This document shows, one piece after another, positions 37,308-45,471 of a DNA stretch of 64,000 nucleotides. This DNA is from Desulfolithobacter dissulfuricans (GTDB lineage Bacteria > Desulfobacterota > Desulfobulbia > Desulfobulbales > Desulfobulbaceae), in NCBI RefSeq assembly GCF_025998535.1, contig NZ_AP024233.1, positions 1,152,217 through 1,216,216 of the forward strand, in the 5' to 3' direction. The notes beneath the pieces were generated by a model. It made no database searches, was not told the origin of the DNA, and saw only the letters and a program-made list of their open reading frames with translations. The position numbers and the translations under genes were made by a program. Position 1 is the first letter of the stretch; the number at the start of each line of letters is the position of its first letter.

Positions 37308-37720
37308 GGCCCTACCTGTCTGTTGTTTTCAATGATGGGGCGGCCGGCGACAGTCCACCCCCGATTCGGGGGCGGTATGTCAAGGCGCCCATGGGTTTGC
37401 TGGTTTCGGAATTTGTTCGATGATGGTGTGTTTGCTGCGGGCTTCGGAAGGAATGATGAGCCGCAGGTCATCGATTAAGGAAGAAACTTTAGCAGATTAA
37501 GCGATTTTAATCAAGCAAAACCGACACAGAGTGGGTGAGAGAGAACCGTATATTGGCCCTATTCTTGCGGGGGGGGTACTGGGTTGATGGCGTCCTGCGC
37601 AGGCTGGATATTTGTTCTTGACTATCTGACCGGGAGGTAGACAGGAGAGCGGGCGAACCAGGCGCCCGCCTCCTGTGGAGCAACAACGGCAAAAAGTTGA
37701 GCCAAGCCTCTTTTCATATG
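37308..37720. other. Gap upstream of pycA
   Basis: No gene seen. It contains a hairpin CACCCCCGATTCGGGGGCGG near 37357-37375 and an uninterrupted run of eight G at 37569-37576. That run shows long G-runs are not lost everywhere in this assembly. A TTGACA on the minus strand (37383-37378) lacks a matching -10. Confidence 0.4.
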
Positions 37721-37811
37721 AACCAGCATGGCTGGCCCTGTTTACGATACTGTCCAGCCACAGCAGGCCATGAAAATCATCCTGGCAACACCACGTCCCG
37801 GGACGTTTTTC
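37721..37811. repeat. Second dispersed repeat family, short copy (91 bp)
   Basis: It begins AACCAGCATGGCTGG and ends with a CCTGGCAACACCACG block followed by a 12-bp palindrome CGTCCCGGGACG (37794-37805) and a T-rich tail. The same layout recurs at 44657-44796 with CGCCCCGGGGCG as the palindrome. It lies just downstream of the flavoprotein gene (minus strand). Confidence 0.8.
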
Positions 37812-37823
37812 AGGTGAAGCCGC

Positions 37824-38738
37824 TCAGCCGGCCCTTTTCTGCCTGCGGGCATAGGTGGCGGCCTCCATGCCGGCCACGCACCCCTCGCCCACGGCCTTGG
37901 CCATCTGGTACGGCGGGCCGCAGATGTCGCCGGCGGCGTAGATGCCCGGGATGTTGGTTTCCTGTTTGCGAGTGGTGTCGATGTATTTGAAGAATTCCGA
38001 GTCCAGCATGACGCCGATCTGAGTGGCCAGCTCCAGGGCTCCCTTGGAGCCCAACTCGATGAAGATACCCTCCACTTCCAGTTCCCGGTCGTCTTCCAGG
38101 CGCAGGCCGGTCACCGCATTTTCGCCGAGGATTTCCTTGACCCAGGTCCCTTCGATCACCTCCACCTCGCTGGACTTGAGACGTTCGAGCAGGTCGTCCG
38201 AGGCCCTGAGCTCGCGGGCAATGAGGTACACCTTGTCGGCATAGCCAAGCAGGGTAAGGGCCCCGTCGATGGCCGCGCTGCGGTTGCCGGCCACGGCCAC
38301 GGTGGCGCCGCGGTAGAAGTTGGCATCACAGTCCACGCAGTAGCTGACCCCGCGGCCGGCAAACTCTTTTTCACCGGGAACGCCGAGTTTTTTCTTGGAC
38401 ACGCCCATGCAGAAGATGAGGCTCCGGGTGGTGATGGTCCGGCCACTCTCCAGGTCAAGGGAGAAAAGTTCGCCTTCCTGGCCGATTTTCAATACGTCCT
38501 CGGGCGAGACCTCGGTCCCGAACCGTTTGACCTGGGCCATGCCGGCTTCCAGGAGTTCGCGTCCCTCGTGGACCCCGTCGAGGCAGGCGTAGTTTTCGAT
38601 ATGGGCGTTGTACAGGGCGCTGTTTTCTATCCTGCCAAGCATGAGTACGCTGGTCTTTTTCCGTGACGCGTGGATGGCCGCCTGGATACCAGCCGGGCCT
38701 GCTCCTATTATTACGACATCATATGGATTTTCTGCCAT
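37824..38738 (-). CDS. Thioredoxin-reductase-like NAD(P)/FAD oxidoreductase
   Basis: The 304-residue flavoprotein has the FAD-binding VVIIGAGPAGIQAAIHA at 8-24, the redox pair C134-V-D-C137 in SYCVDCDANF, the second Rossmann region VAVAGNRSAAIDGAL near 150, and IPGIYAAGDICG near 270. The Rossmann glycine motif is altered (GNRSAA rather than GGGxxA), so the nucleotide cofactor may not be NADPH. In anaerobes similar proteins accept ferredoxin or F420H2. No thioredoxin gene is adjacent. Confidence 0.9.
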   Translation of the reverse strand: MAENPYDVVIIGAGPAGIQAAIHASRKKTSVLMLGRIENSALYNAHIENYACLDGVHEGRELLEAGMAQVKRFGTEVSPEDVLKIGQEGELFSLDLESGRTITTRSLIFCMGVSKKKLGVPGEKEFAGRGVSYCVDCDANFYRGATVAVAGNRSAAIDGALTLLGYADKVYLIARELRASDDLLERLKSSEVEVIEGTWVKEILGENAVTGLRLEDDRELEVEGIFIELGSKGALELATQIGVMLDSEFFKYIDTTRKQETNIPGIYAAGDICGPPYQMAKAVGEGCVAGMEAATYARRQKRAG

Positions 38739-38899
38739 ACCTGCACCTCCTTGAAGGTCATGAATCGATCTGTAACTCGCTGTATATCTGCTTTTCCTTG
38801 GGTGGTTGGGTCTCTGATTAAATTTTCACAATGGTATCTACAACATCTCAAGAACAAGGTCGACAGAATTGTGATTTTCAGGTAGACTTCCTTGTTACT

Positions 38900-39172
38900 G
38901 TGAAAAAGAGTGCAGGCGGCGAAAGGACGGGGAATGGCTGCCGAACAAATGCCCCGAAACAGGACCGCAAACCGAACGAGCCGGCGGGCGGATTTCCCGA
39001 GCTCGCGCTTCGCTGCTTTGTCTGCGATGGGCCGGCGGAACTCAGAGGCCGCTGAAGCGGGGCCCGGGTCGTCTGCATGGATTGCGGACAGGAATTTCCG
39101 TCATCGCTTTATGAGGACCAGATCGAGGCATGGAAGGAGCAGATATGCCGCCGTCTCGCCTCGACCAGGTAG
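38900..39172 (+). CDS. Possible zinc-ribbon protein with an in-frame TGA
   Basis: One frame from GTG 38900 to TAG 39170-39172 is open except for TGA at 39053-39055. It encodes two CxxC pairs (CFVC before the TGA and CMDC after it) spaced 16 residues apart, as in a zinc ribbon. A helix-like tail with LYEDQIEAWKEQICRRL follows. Cysteine pairs on both sides in the same frame argue for one gene. The TGA could be a nonsense mutation, a base error (TGG or CGA) or a recoded codon. A 7-bp hairpin (39071-39089) lies 15 bases beyond it. No strong RBS. The rest of the 38739-39258 gap shows nothing else. Low certainty. Confidence 0.4.
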
Positions 39173-39258
39173 CATACAAACGCTAACCTGCAAGGCTGGA
39201 CCAGGTTTGCCAGCCCAACGAAACTATAACACACGATATAATTCAGGGATAGATTCTT

Positions 39259-39951
39259 GTGGATATCTCGATTTGGCACATGATTGCCGGCGCCGGGCTG
39301 ATGGTGAAGCTGGTGATGTTCACCCTGCTGGTTTTTTCGGTGGTTTCCTGGGCGATCATTATCATGAAACAGGTGATGTTTCGCCGCACCACCAGGGAGT
39401 CCGAGGAGTTTCTCGAGCAGTTCTGGGAAAGCAAGACCTTAAGCGATGCCTATGAGTCGGCCAAGGATTTTCCCTTGAGTCCAGAAGCTGCGGTTTTCAT
39501 GTCCGGCTTCAGCGAGCTGAAAAAGATCAGCGCGGTCCGTAACTCGCAGCAGGGCAGTGAAACTCTGGAGATGCAGCTTGCCACCATGGATAATCTCAAA
39601 AGGGCCGTTCGCAAGGCCCACCTCATCGAGATGGATCGGCTCGGTCGATCCCTGTCCTTCCTGGCCACCACCGGCTCCGCCACTCCGTTCATCGGTCTGT
39701 TCGGAACGGTATGGGGCATCATGACTTCCTTCAAGGATATCGGCATGCGAGGTTCCGCCTCCCTGGCGGTGGTGGCGCCGGGTATCTCCGAGGCCCTGGT
39801 CGCCACCGCGGCCGGTCTGGCCGTTGCCATCCCGGCGGTGATCTATTATAATTTCTATTCCGGCAAGTTGGCTGATTTCGATTCAGATATCGAGAATTTT
39901 TCAACGGATTTTCTTAATCTGATCGAACGTGATTTTCTGACCCGCAGTTGA
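39259..39951 (+). CDS. tolQ: TolQ/ExbB proton-channel protein
   Basis: The 230-residue membrane protein starts at GTG. It has a first TM segment at about 16-37 and the conserved pair near 135-205: TGSATPFIGLFGTVWGIM and EALVATAAGLAVAIPAVIYYN. With TolR it forms the motor that uses the proton-motive force to energise TolA and outer-membrane constriction. First gene of tolQRAB-cpoB. Confidence 0.95.
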   Translation: MDISIWHMIAGAGLMVKLVMFTLLVFSVVSWAIIIMKQVMFRRTTRESEEFLEQFWESKTLSDAYESAKDFPLSPEAAVFMSGFSELKKISAVRNSQQGSETLEMQLATMDNLKRAVRKAHLIEMDRLGRSLSFLATTGSATPFIGLFGTVWGIMTSFKDIGMRGSASLAVVAPGISEALVATAAGLAVAIPAVIYYNFYSGKLADFDSDIENFSTDFLNLIERDFLTRS

Positions 39952-39978
39952 GCGAAGAGGAGAGACCGAGGACGCATA

Positions 39979-40398
39979 ATGGGAGCCATGGGAGGAAGAA
40001 ACTGCAGGGGGTTGATGGCTGAAATCAACGTGACGCCGCTGGTCGACGTCATGCTGGTGCTGCTCATCATCTTCATGGTGACCGCACCCATGATGACCCA
40101 GGGTATCGAGGTTGACCTGCCTCAGACAACCAACAAATCCCTGCGCCAGGAGGAGGAACCCCTGCTGGTCTCCATCAACAGCAAGGGAGAGATCTTTCTT
40201 GGCAAGGTCAAGGTGACCGCGGCCCTGCTGCGTCAGCAGCTTGGCGCCATGCCTCCTGAAGCACGCAAGCGGCCTATCTATCTCCGGGCCGACCGGCAGG
40301 TTCCCTACGGACAGGTGGTTGCCATCATGGATGACATAAAGCAGGCGGGATTCACCCGGCTCGGTATGGTAACGCAACCGGCAATCAGGAAGCAGTAG
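39979..40398 (+). CDS. tolR: TolR/ExbD family protein
   Basis: The 139-residue protein has one TM segment (about 20-38) starting with EINVTPLVDVMLVLLIIFMV. The Asp in PLVDV is the conserved proton-path residue. A periplasmic domain follows (RPIYLRADRQVPYGQVV near 95). Stator partner of TolQ. tolA follows within about 10 bases. Confidence 0.95.
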   Translation: MGAMGGRNCRGLMAEINVTPLVDVMLVLLIIFMVTAPMMTQGIEVDLPQTTNKSLRQEEEPLLVSINSKGEIFLGKVKVTAALLRQQLGAMPPEARKRPIYLRADRQVPYGQVVAIMDDIKQAGFTRLGMVTQPAIRKQ

Positions 40399-40408
40399 AT
40401 CCGGACCC

Positions 40409-41323
40409 TTGGACGGCGCATCCTACAGTGACATGGAGTTCCACCACCGCGCCAGGGGTGACGACCGCAGCTGGTTGTGGGCGATCAACCTGGCGGTGGG
40501 TTTGCACATTGTTATCTTCGGACTGGGCATGCTGGTGCCCTCGATGCTGGACCGTCGGCCCCTGCTCGACGAGGTGGTGACCGTGGACCTGGTTTCTCTG
40601 CCCGAGCCGGCACAACCATCTGCACCGGCGCCACCGGCCCCGGCCAGAAGTACGGCGGCGCCAGAGGTCAATCGGCAGAAAACGGCCCCGGAAACACCCC
40701 AGGTATCGGTGGCCCCGGCTCCTGAACCGGAGACCCGGGTCGCGCCGGCGGCTCCGGTGTCCCTGAAACCGCTCAAACGCAAGATCAGAAGGGCCCGCGA
40801 CACCCGGCTGGCCGAGGAAAAGGAGCGTCAGGCCCGGGAGAGACGCCAGCGGGAACTGGCCCGCCAGCGTGCCTTGGCCCAGGCCCGAGAGGAACAGCGC
40901 CGTGCCGACGAACTGGCCCGCCAGGCCAGGGAGGAACTGGCGGCCGTGATCCGGGAGTCCACCGCCCTGGAATCCAGGCCTGCGGCTCCGGTCGCCAGGG
41001 CCACGGGGAACAGGCAGCTTACATCGCTGGTGCTCAAGCAGTATCTTTCCGCCCTGTATGAACGGGTACACAGCCTCTGGGTCCTGCCAGCCATGCGCCA
41101 GTGGGACAGCAGTCTCGAGACCGTGGTGGTGCTGACCATCCGGCGGGACGGTTCTGTTATCAAATCCTTTGTCGAGCGGAAATCAAAGGATCCCTTTTTC
41201 GATCAGTTTGTACTTAAAACCATAGCGCAGGCGTCTCCGTTTCCTCCGTTTCCCAGGCTTCTGAGTGAGAATACCATCGAGATCGGGCTCAGGTTCAGAC
41301 CGGGTGAACTGAAGGTGAACTGA
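40409..41323 (+). CDS. tolA: TolA/TonB-type energy-transducing protein
   Basis: The 304-residue protein has one N-terminal TM (about 27-46), a Pro/Ala-rich stretch, a long charged Arg/Glu/Ala helix (about 118-190) and a TonB_C-like domain (about 215-300, VVLTIRRDGSVIKSFVERKS). This is TolA architecture: it spans the periplasm to link TolQR with the outer membrane. The assigned TTG start gives MDGASYSD; an ATG at 40433 (MEFHHRAR) is an alternative. Confidence 0.9.
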   Translation: MDGASYSDMEFHHRARGDDRSWLWAINLAVGLHIVIFGLGMLVPSMLDRRPLLDEVVTVDLVSLPEPAQPSAPAPPAPARSTAAPEVNRQKTAPETPQVSVAPAPEPETRVAPAAPVSLKPLKRKIRRARDTRLAEEKERQARERRQRELARQRALAQAREEQRRADELARQAREELAAVIRESTALESRPAAPVARATGNRQLTSLVLKQYLSALYERVHSLWVLPAMRQWDSSLETVVVLTIRRDGSVIKSFVERKSKDPFFDQFVLKTIAQASPFPPFPRLLSENTIEIGLRFRPGELKVN

Positions 41324-41382
41324 GGGAGCCCCTGGCAAAGCAACCTCTGACAGAAGCTGTTTTTTTACTTCAGATATATGAT

Positions 41383-42687
41383 GTGAACATGTCCGTTACG
41401 AGGATGATACATACTGCAGCCGGCCTGTGGCTTCTTCTGCTCCTGGTGCTGGCAGGACCGGTCAGGGCGGAACGCATCTATCTCGACATCACCGCCTCGG
41501 ACCTGCGCAAGGTGGTGGTCGCCATCCCGGCCTTTGTCCGTCTCGACCGGGAAGGGGTGGTGGAACAAAGGGGTCGCGAGATGGCGGATCTGCTGTCCCG
41601 GGGGCTGGAATTCCACGGTTTTGTCAAGGTTCTGGATCCGGACCGCTACGACGAGCGCCAGGATGCGGACTGGAAAGATCTCGGAGTGGATTATGTGATC
41701 GCCGGGCGTTATGAACCCAGTGGCGAGGGACTGCTTGTCGAAGCAAGGCTTCTTGACGTAGCGGAAAACAAGATGCTCACCGGTCGCCGGTATCGGGGCG
41801 CTGCGGCCCAGCAGGATGACATGGTGCTGCGGCTCTGCGACGCCCTGGTGGAGGAGTTCACCGGCGAACCCGGCATCAGCCGGACCTCCATTGCCTTTGT
41901 CTCCGACGCCACCGGGCGCAAGGAAGTTTACGTGGCCGATGTCCTGGGACGAAAGATACGGCAGATCACCCGCCACCGGCACCTGACGGTCTCGCCCCGT
42001 TTTTCTCCCGACGGCCGCTATCTGGCCTACACTTCCTACCACCGCGGTAACCAGAATCTCTATATCACCGACCTGCGCCAGGACAAGGTCACCCGGGCCA
42101 TTTCCCGACGCAAGGGTATGAACCTGGCACCGGCGTTTGCGCCGGACGGCAGAACCATGGTGGTGACTCTGAGCAAGGATGGTAGTCCGGACCTGTACCT
42201 GATGACCGTTCAGGGCAAGATACTCAAGCGGCTCACCGCCCGGACCGGGATCAATGTCTCGCCATCCTTCTCGCCCGACGGGCGGCATCTGGCCTTTGTT
42301 TCGGACCGCAGCGGCCGGCCGCAGATCTACATCATGGACATTAAAACCAGGCGGACCAGGCGGCTCACCTTCGACGGGGTTGAAAACAGCGAACCGGCCT
42401 GGTCACCCAAGGGTGATCTGATTGCCTATACCTCCATCAAGGATGGTCGGTACCATATCTTTACCATCTCGCCCGAGGGCAGCGAGCCTCCGACCCAGGT
42501 CACGTCCGGTCCAGGAGATTTCGAATCGCCCTCCTGGTCGCCGGATGGCAAGCAGATCGCCTTTTCCCGCAAACTGGACGGGCGGTCGCGGATATGGGCC
42601 GTGTTCAAGAACGGCCAGGGAATGCGGCCGTTGTTTGAGCTCAAAGGCAACCAGTCCTATCCCCAGTGGTCCAGTCGTCCCAAATGA
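41383..42687 (+). CDS. tolB: TolB translocation protein
   Basis: The 434-residue periplasmic protein has a signal peptide (hydrophobic LWLLLLLVLAGPVRA, about 15-29), an N-terminal alpha/beta domain, and a beta-propeller of repeated FSPDGRxLAFxS blades (at least five, from about 205). TolB docks to Pal and to TolA. Start GTG 41383 or ATG 41389. Confidence 0.95.
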   Translation: MNMSVTRMIHTAAGLWLLLLLVLAGPVRAERIYLDITASDLRKVVVAIPAFVRLDREGVVEQRGREMADLLSRGLEFHGFVKVLDPDRYDERQDADWKDLGVDYVIAGRYEPSGEGLLVEARLLDVAENKMLTGRRYRGAAAQQDDMVLRLCDALVEEFTGEPGISRTSIAFVSDATGRKEVYVADVLGRKIRQITRHRHLTVSPRFSPDGRYLAYTSYHRGNQNLYITDLRQDKVTRAISRRKGMNLAPAFAPDGRTMVVTLSKDGSPDLYLMTVQGKILKRLTARTGINVSPSFSPDGRHLAFVSDRSGRPQIYIMDIKTRRTRRLTFDGVENSEPAWSPKGDLIAYTSIKDGRYHIFTISPEGSEPPTQVTSGPGDFESPSWSPDGKQIAFSRKLDGRSRIWAVFKNGQGMRPLFELKGNQSYPQWSSRPK

Positions 42688-42758
42688 GCATCGTAACCAG
42701 TCATGAGATACTGAACCTGCACGGTTCAGGACATAATTGATACCCGAGAGAGGCCCTG

Positions 42759-43799
42759 ATGAAAAAAATACGTTCTCTGGCTGTTGCCGGCAGCTGTCTG
42801 TTTCTGCTCTGTCAATGTGCGTCCCAGGATGAGATCCGGGATCTGAGTTATCAGATCCGGGTGGTCAACCAAAAGGTGGAGGAGGTCAAGAGCTCCACCG
42901 TCAACCAGTTGCGAAAACGCCAGGCCAGCTCTGTCAGCCGTCTTGACGAGGTGAGCGAAGAGGTTCTGCAGCTCAAGTCCCAGCTGGAAGAAAACGCCCA
43001 CCTGGCCACCAGGTTTCGGGAGCAGACCAAGGAAGATATTGCCTCTATCCAGGGGATGATCGGGCAGCTGCGGACGGAAAACAGCGACCGGGCGGCCCAG
43101 TTGGAAGCGCGGCTCGACCAGATTGAGGCCCGGGTAAATCAGCTTGCCGCAAGCCTTGAGCAGATGCGCAAGGCCCGGATCCAGGCCGCGGAGGAGCGGG
43201 CCCGCGAGGCCGCCAGGCGGGCCGAGGAGGCCAGGAAACGGACAGTGGTGGCTGCCTCGGCCGGTACGGACGGGAGCAGTTTTGTCCGGATCCTGGCCGA
43301 TCGCAGAAAGCGCAAGGTTGGCAGTGACCAGGTGGTGGTAGCCCAGCCGGCAGCCGCACCGCAGCAGAAAAAAACTCCGGCGGTGCAGAAGACCAGTCGG
43401 CCAGAAACCGCGGTAACCACCCAGCCGGCCCCGGCCGGGGATCTCTTCAGCCAGGGCATGGCTGAGTTCAAGGCCGGCAAGTACAAGGATGCCTACCGGA
43501 TTTTTGAGCAGGTGCTGGCTGAAAATCCCAGTGGCAAAAAGGCTGCCAGGACCCTTTTTTACATGGCAGAGTGCCTGTTCGCCCAGGGCGAGTATGATCT
43601 GGCGATCCTCGATTACCAGAAGGTGATTTCCAATCATGCCCGGGATCCACATACTCCCACGGCACTTCTGAAACAGGGCATCTCCTTTGAGAAACTGACC
43701 GATAACGAAACCGCCAAGATCATCTATAAAAAACTGATCAAGGACTATCCCGACACTCCTGAGGCTGAAAAGGCCCGTAAACGGCTGGAGAAGCTGTAG
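42759..43799 (+). CDS. cpoB: CpoB/YbgF tol-pal system protein
   Basis: The 346-residue protein has a lipoprotein-like signal ending LLCQC (Cys about 21), a coiled-coil N-terminal region (about 25-150), an Ala/Lys/Pro-rich linker and three tetratricopeptide-like repeats at the C-terminus (AEFKAGKYKDAYRIFEQVL near 235; AECLFAQGEYDLAILDYQKV near 271; then FEKLTDNETAKIIYKKLI). It coordinates Tol with peptidoglycan synthesis. pal, normally between tolB and this gene, is absent here. Confidence 0.9.
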   Translation: MKKIRSLAVAGSCLFLLCQCASQDEIRDLSYQIRVVNQKVEEVKSSTVNQLRKRQASSVSRLDEVSEEVLQLKSQLEENAHLATRFREQTKEDIASIQGMIGQLRTENSDRAAQLEARLDQIEARVNQLAASLEQMRKARIQAAEERAREAARRAEEARKRTVVAASAGTDGSSFVRILADRRKRKVGSDQVVVAQPAAAPQQKKTPAVQKTSRPETAVTTQPAPAGDLFSQGMAEFKAGKYKDAYRIFEQVLAENPSGKKAARTLFYMAECLFAQGEYDLAILDYQKVISNHARDPHTPTALLKQGISFEKLTDNETAKIIYKKLIKDYPDTPEAEKARKRLEKL

Positions 43800-43830
43800 G
43801 ATAGCCTTCGGCAGCACGGAGCGTGCGGGT

Positions 43831-44622
43831 ATGGTACAAAAGACAGACCGCTCTTTGGCCGGAAAAATACGCTTTGATGAACTCCTGGTTGCGCGGGGCC
43901 TGGCCACGGACCTGGACGAGGCCCGGCGACTGATCGGAGCGGGACAGGTGGTGATACGGGACGGGAGGTCTGGTCTCAAGGCCGGAAGCATGGTGCCCCA
44001 GAATCTCGGGCTGGGCCTCAGGGAACGCCGCCGTTTTGTCAGCCGTGGCGGGGAAAAGCTGGAAAGCGGTCTGGAGGGACTCGGGGTGGATGTGCGCTCT
44101 CTTGTCTGTGCCGATATCGGCTGTTCCACCGGTGGGTTTACCGACTGTCTTCTGCAGCGTGGCGCGGCCAGGGTGTATGCCGTTGATGTGGGTTACGGGG
44201 TGCTTGACTGGAAGTTGCGCCAGGATCCCCGGGTGGTGGTCCTGGAACGCACCAACGCCCGGTTTCTCAGCCGGCAGCAGATTCCAGAGCCGCTGGATTT
44301 TGCGGTCCTCGATGCGTCGTTTATCTCCCTGGAGCTGCTGCTGGAGCCACTTGGCAATCTTTTCGGGGAAGTGGTGCGGATCATGGCCCTGGTCAAGCCG
44401 CAGTTCGAGCTGCCCCGCGACCAGGTGGCCAGCGGTGGGGTAATCCGTGACCCGGCGCTGCACAGGCAGGCCCTGGATAAGGTCCTGCACTGTGGTCAAA
44501 GGCTGGGGCTGTCCTGTCAGGGCATTGTCGCCTCGGCGATCACCGGGGCCAGGGGCAACCAGGAATTTCTGATGTACCTGACTTCGGAACGGAGTTCAGC
44601 GGACGACGTTTCCTCCGGCTGA
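43831..44622 (+). CDS. tlyA: TlyA-family S4-domain RNA methyltransferase
   Basis: The 263-residue protein has an N-terminal S4 RNA-binding domain (RFDELLVARGLATDLDEARRLI near 14-35), RRFVSRGGEKLESGL near 67, and an FtsJ-like methyltransferase domain with the SAM motif ADIGCSTGGFTDCLL near 94-108 and the ALVKPQFE catalytic region near 190. TlyA-type enzymes 2'-O-methylate rRNA or act as hemolysin-like proteins. Confidence 0.93.
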   Translation: MVQKTDRSLAGKIRFDELLVARGLATDLDEARRLIGAGQVVIRDGRSGLKAGSMVPQNLGLGLRERRRFVSRGGEKLESGLEGLGVDVRSLVCADIGCSTGGFTDCLLQRGAARVYAVDVGYGVLDWKLRQDPRVVVLERTNARFLSRQQIPEPLDFAVLDASFISLELLLEPLGNLFGEVVRIMALVKPQFELPRDQVASGGVIRDPALHRQALDKVLHCGQRLGLSCQGIVASAITGARGNQEFLMYLTSERSSADDVSSG

Positions 44623-44656
44623 GCCGGTCCGGAGGAGGAGAATCAGTCTACAGATA

Positions 44657-44796
44657 AACCAGCATGGCTGGACCAGGTAAGCGACCGAAGGGAGACTCCG
44701 GGTAAGCGACCGAAGGGAGACTCCGGGTTTCAGCACTGTCAGTCATAACAACCCATGAAAATCACCCTGGCAACACCACGCCCCGGGGCGATTTTC
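44657..44796. repeat. Second dispersed repeat family, long copy (140 bp)
   Basis: Same ends as the 37721-37811 copy, but interrupted by a 50-bp tandem repeat. The palindrome is CGCCCCGGGGCG (44779-44790) instead of CGTCCCGGGACG; both palindromes are perfect, so the two substitutions are compensatory. GAAAATC upstream of the palindrome pairs with GATTTTC after it. The rest of the 44623-44936 gap shows nothing else. Confidence 0.8.
44677..44726. repeat. 25-bp tandem duplication inside the repeat
   Basis: Two exact head-to-tail copies of a 25-bp unit that begins GTAAGCGA and ends GAGACTCCGG. The ends match GTAAGCGA...GAGACTCCG in the element at 26714-26909, read on the other strand. Confidence 0.9.
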
Positions 44797-44936
44797 TGAT
44801 AAACGATCATGTCCAGGGACCTGGGCATACCAACAAGGGAAAATCAGGGCGGGAACTGCCCGGGATGCCTGCATCCGGCAGGCGCCAGTCCGGGATTTTG
44901 ATTCCGACTGCTGATTTTCCGATACAGGAGAATCCG

Positions 44937-45395
44937 ATGAAGTTGAAACTACAGCATGGTCTTTTTGTGATTGTTGCCTGTGCGGTGCTGCTTGGCTTTG
45001 CCGCCGGTTCTGCCCTGGCTGCCGAGTATGTCAGCGTGGTCAAGGACGGGGTCAACATGCGTTCCGGTCCGGATACCAAGTATGAGGTTCTCTACGAGCT
45101 TCCGGCCGGCTATCCTCTCAAGGTGCTTGGGCGGAAGGGCAAGTGGCTCAAGGTGGTGGATTTCGAGGGCTCCAAGGGCTGGATCTACTCCTCCCTGGTG
45201 GACAAGACACCCCATGTGATCGTCACGGTGAAGACCGAGGCCAATGTCCGCTCCGGTCCGGGGACCAAGTATAAGAAAATCGGCTCGGTGGCCCGGGAGG
45301 TCATCTTGAAGAAGGTCGACCAGAAGGGAGACTGGGTCAAGGTGTCCCATCCGCAGCTGACCGGCTGGATACATAAAAAACTCATCTGGCCCTGA
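44937..45395 (+). CDS. Secreted double SH3b-domain protein
   Basis: The ATG at 44937 has AGGAG upstream; an earlier ATG at 44865 would precede the signal peptide. The 152-residue protein has a signal peptide (cleavage after ALA near 27) and two SH3b repeats with the NMRSGPDTKYEVL and NVRSGPGTKYKKI hallmarks at about 37 and 101. It is a probable periplasmic peptidoglycan- or envelope-binding protein. Confidence 0.92.
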   Translation: MKLKLQHGLFVIVACAVLLGFAAGSALAAEYVSVVKDGVNMRSGPDTKYEVLYELPAGYPLKVLGRKGKWLKVVDFEGSKGWIYSSLVDKTPHVIVTVKTEANVRSGPGTKYKKIGSVAREVILKKVDQKGDWVKVSHPQLTGWIHKKLIWP

Positions 45396-45418
45396 TCAGG
45401 GCCGTACCCTTCCCAACC

Positions 45419-45454
45419 CGGCGTCCACCGGCCATCAGCAGGCTTGTGGACGCC
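45419..45454. terminator. Hairpin between convergent SH3b and helicase genes
   Basis: GGCGTCCAC/GTGGACGCC stem with an 18-nt loop. No T-run follows, so it may be a weak or rho-assisted terminator. Confidence 0.35.
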
Positions 45455-45471
45455 GCTCGTGGAGCGGTCGG

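Noticed and set aside
35892-37478. 528-codon plus-strand frame opposite pycA
   Set aside because: Antisense to an unmistakable biotin carboxylase; its product has no recognisable domains.
38910-39455. 181-codon plus-strand frame
   Set aside because: Arg/Ser-rich translation without domains; it overlaps tolQ.
44677-44726. Two direct 25-bp repeats considered as a CRISPR fragment
   Set aside because: The copies are adjacent with no spacer, and no cas genes are present.
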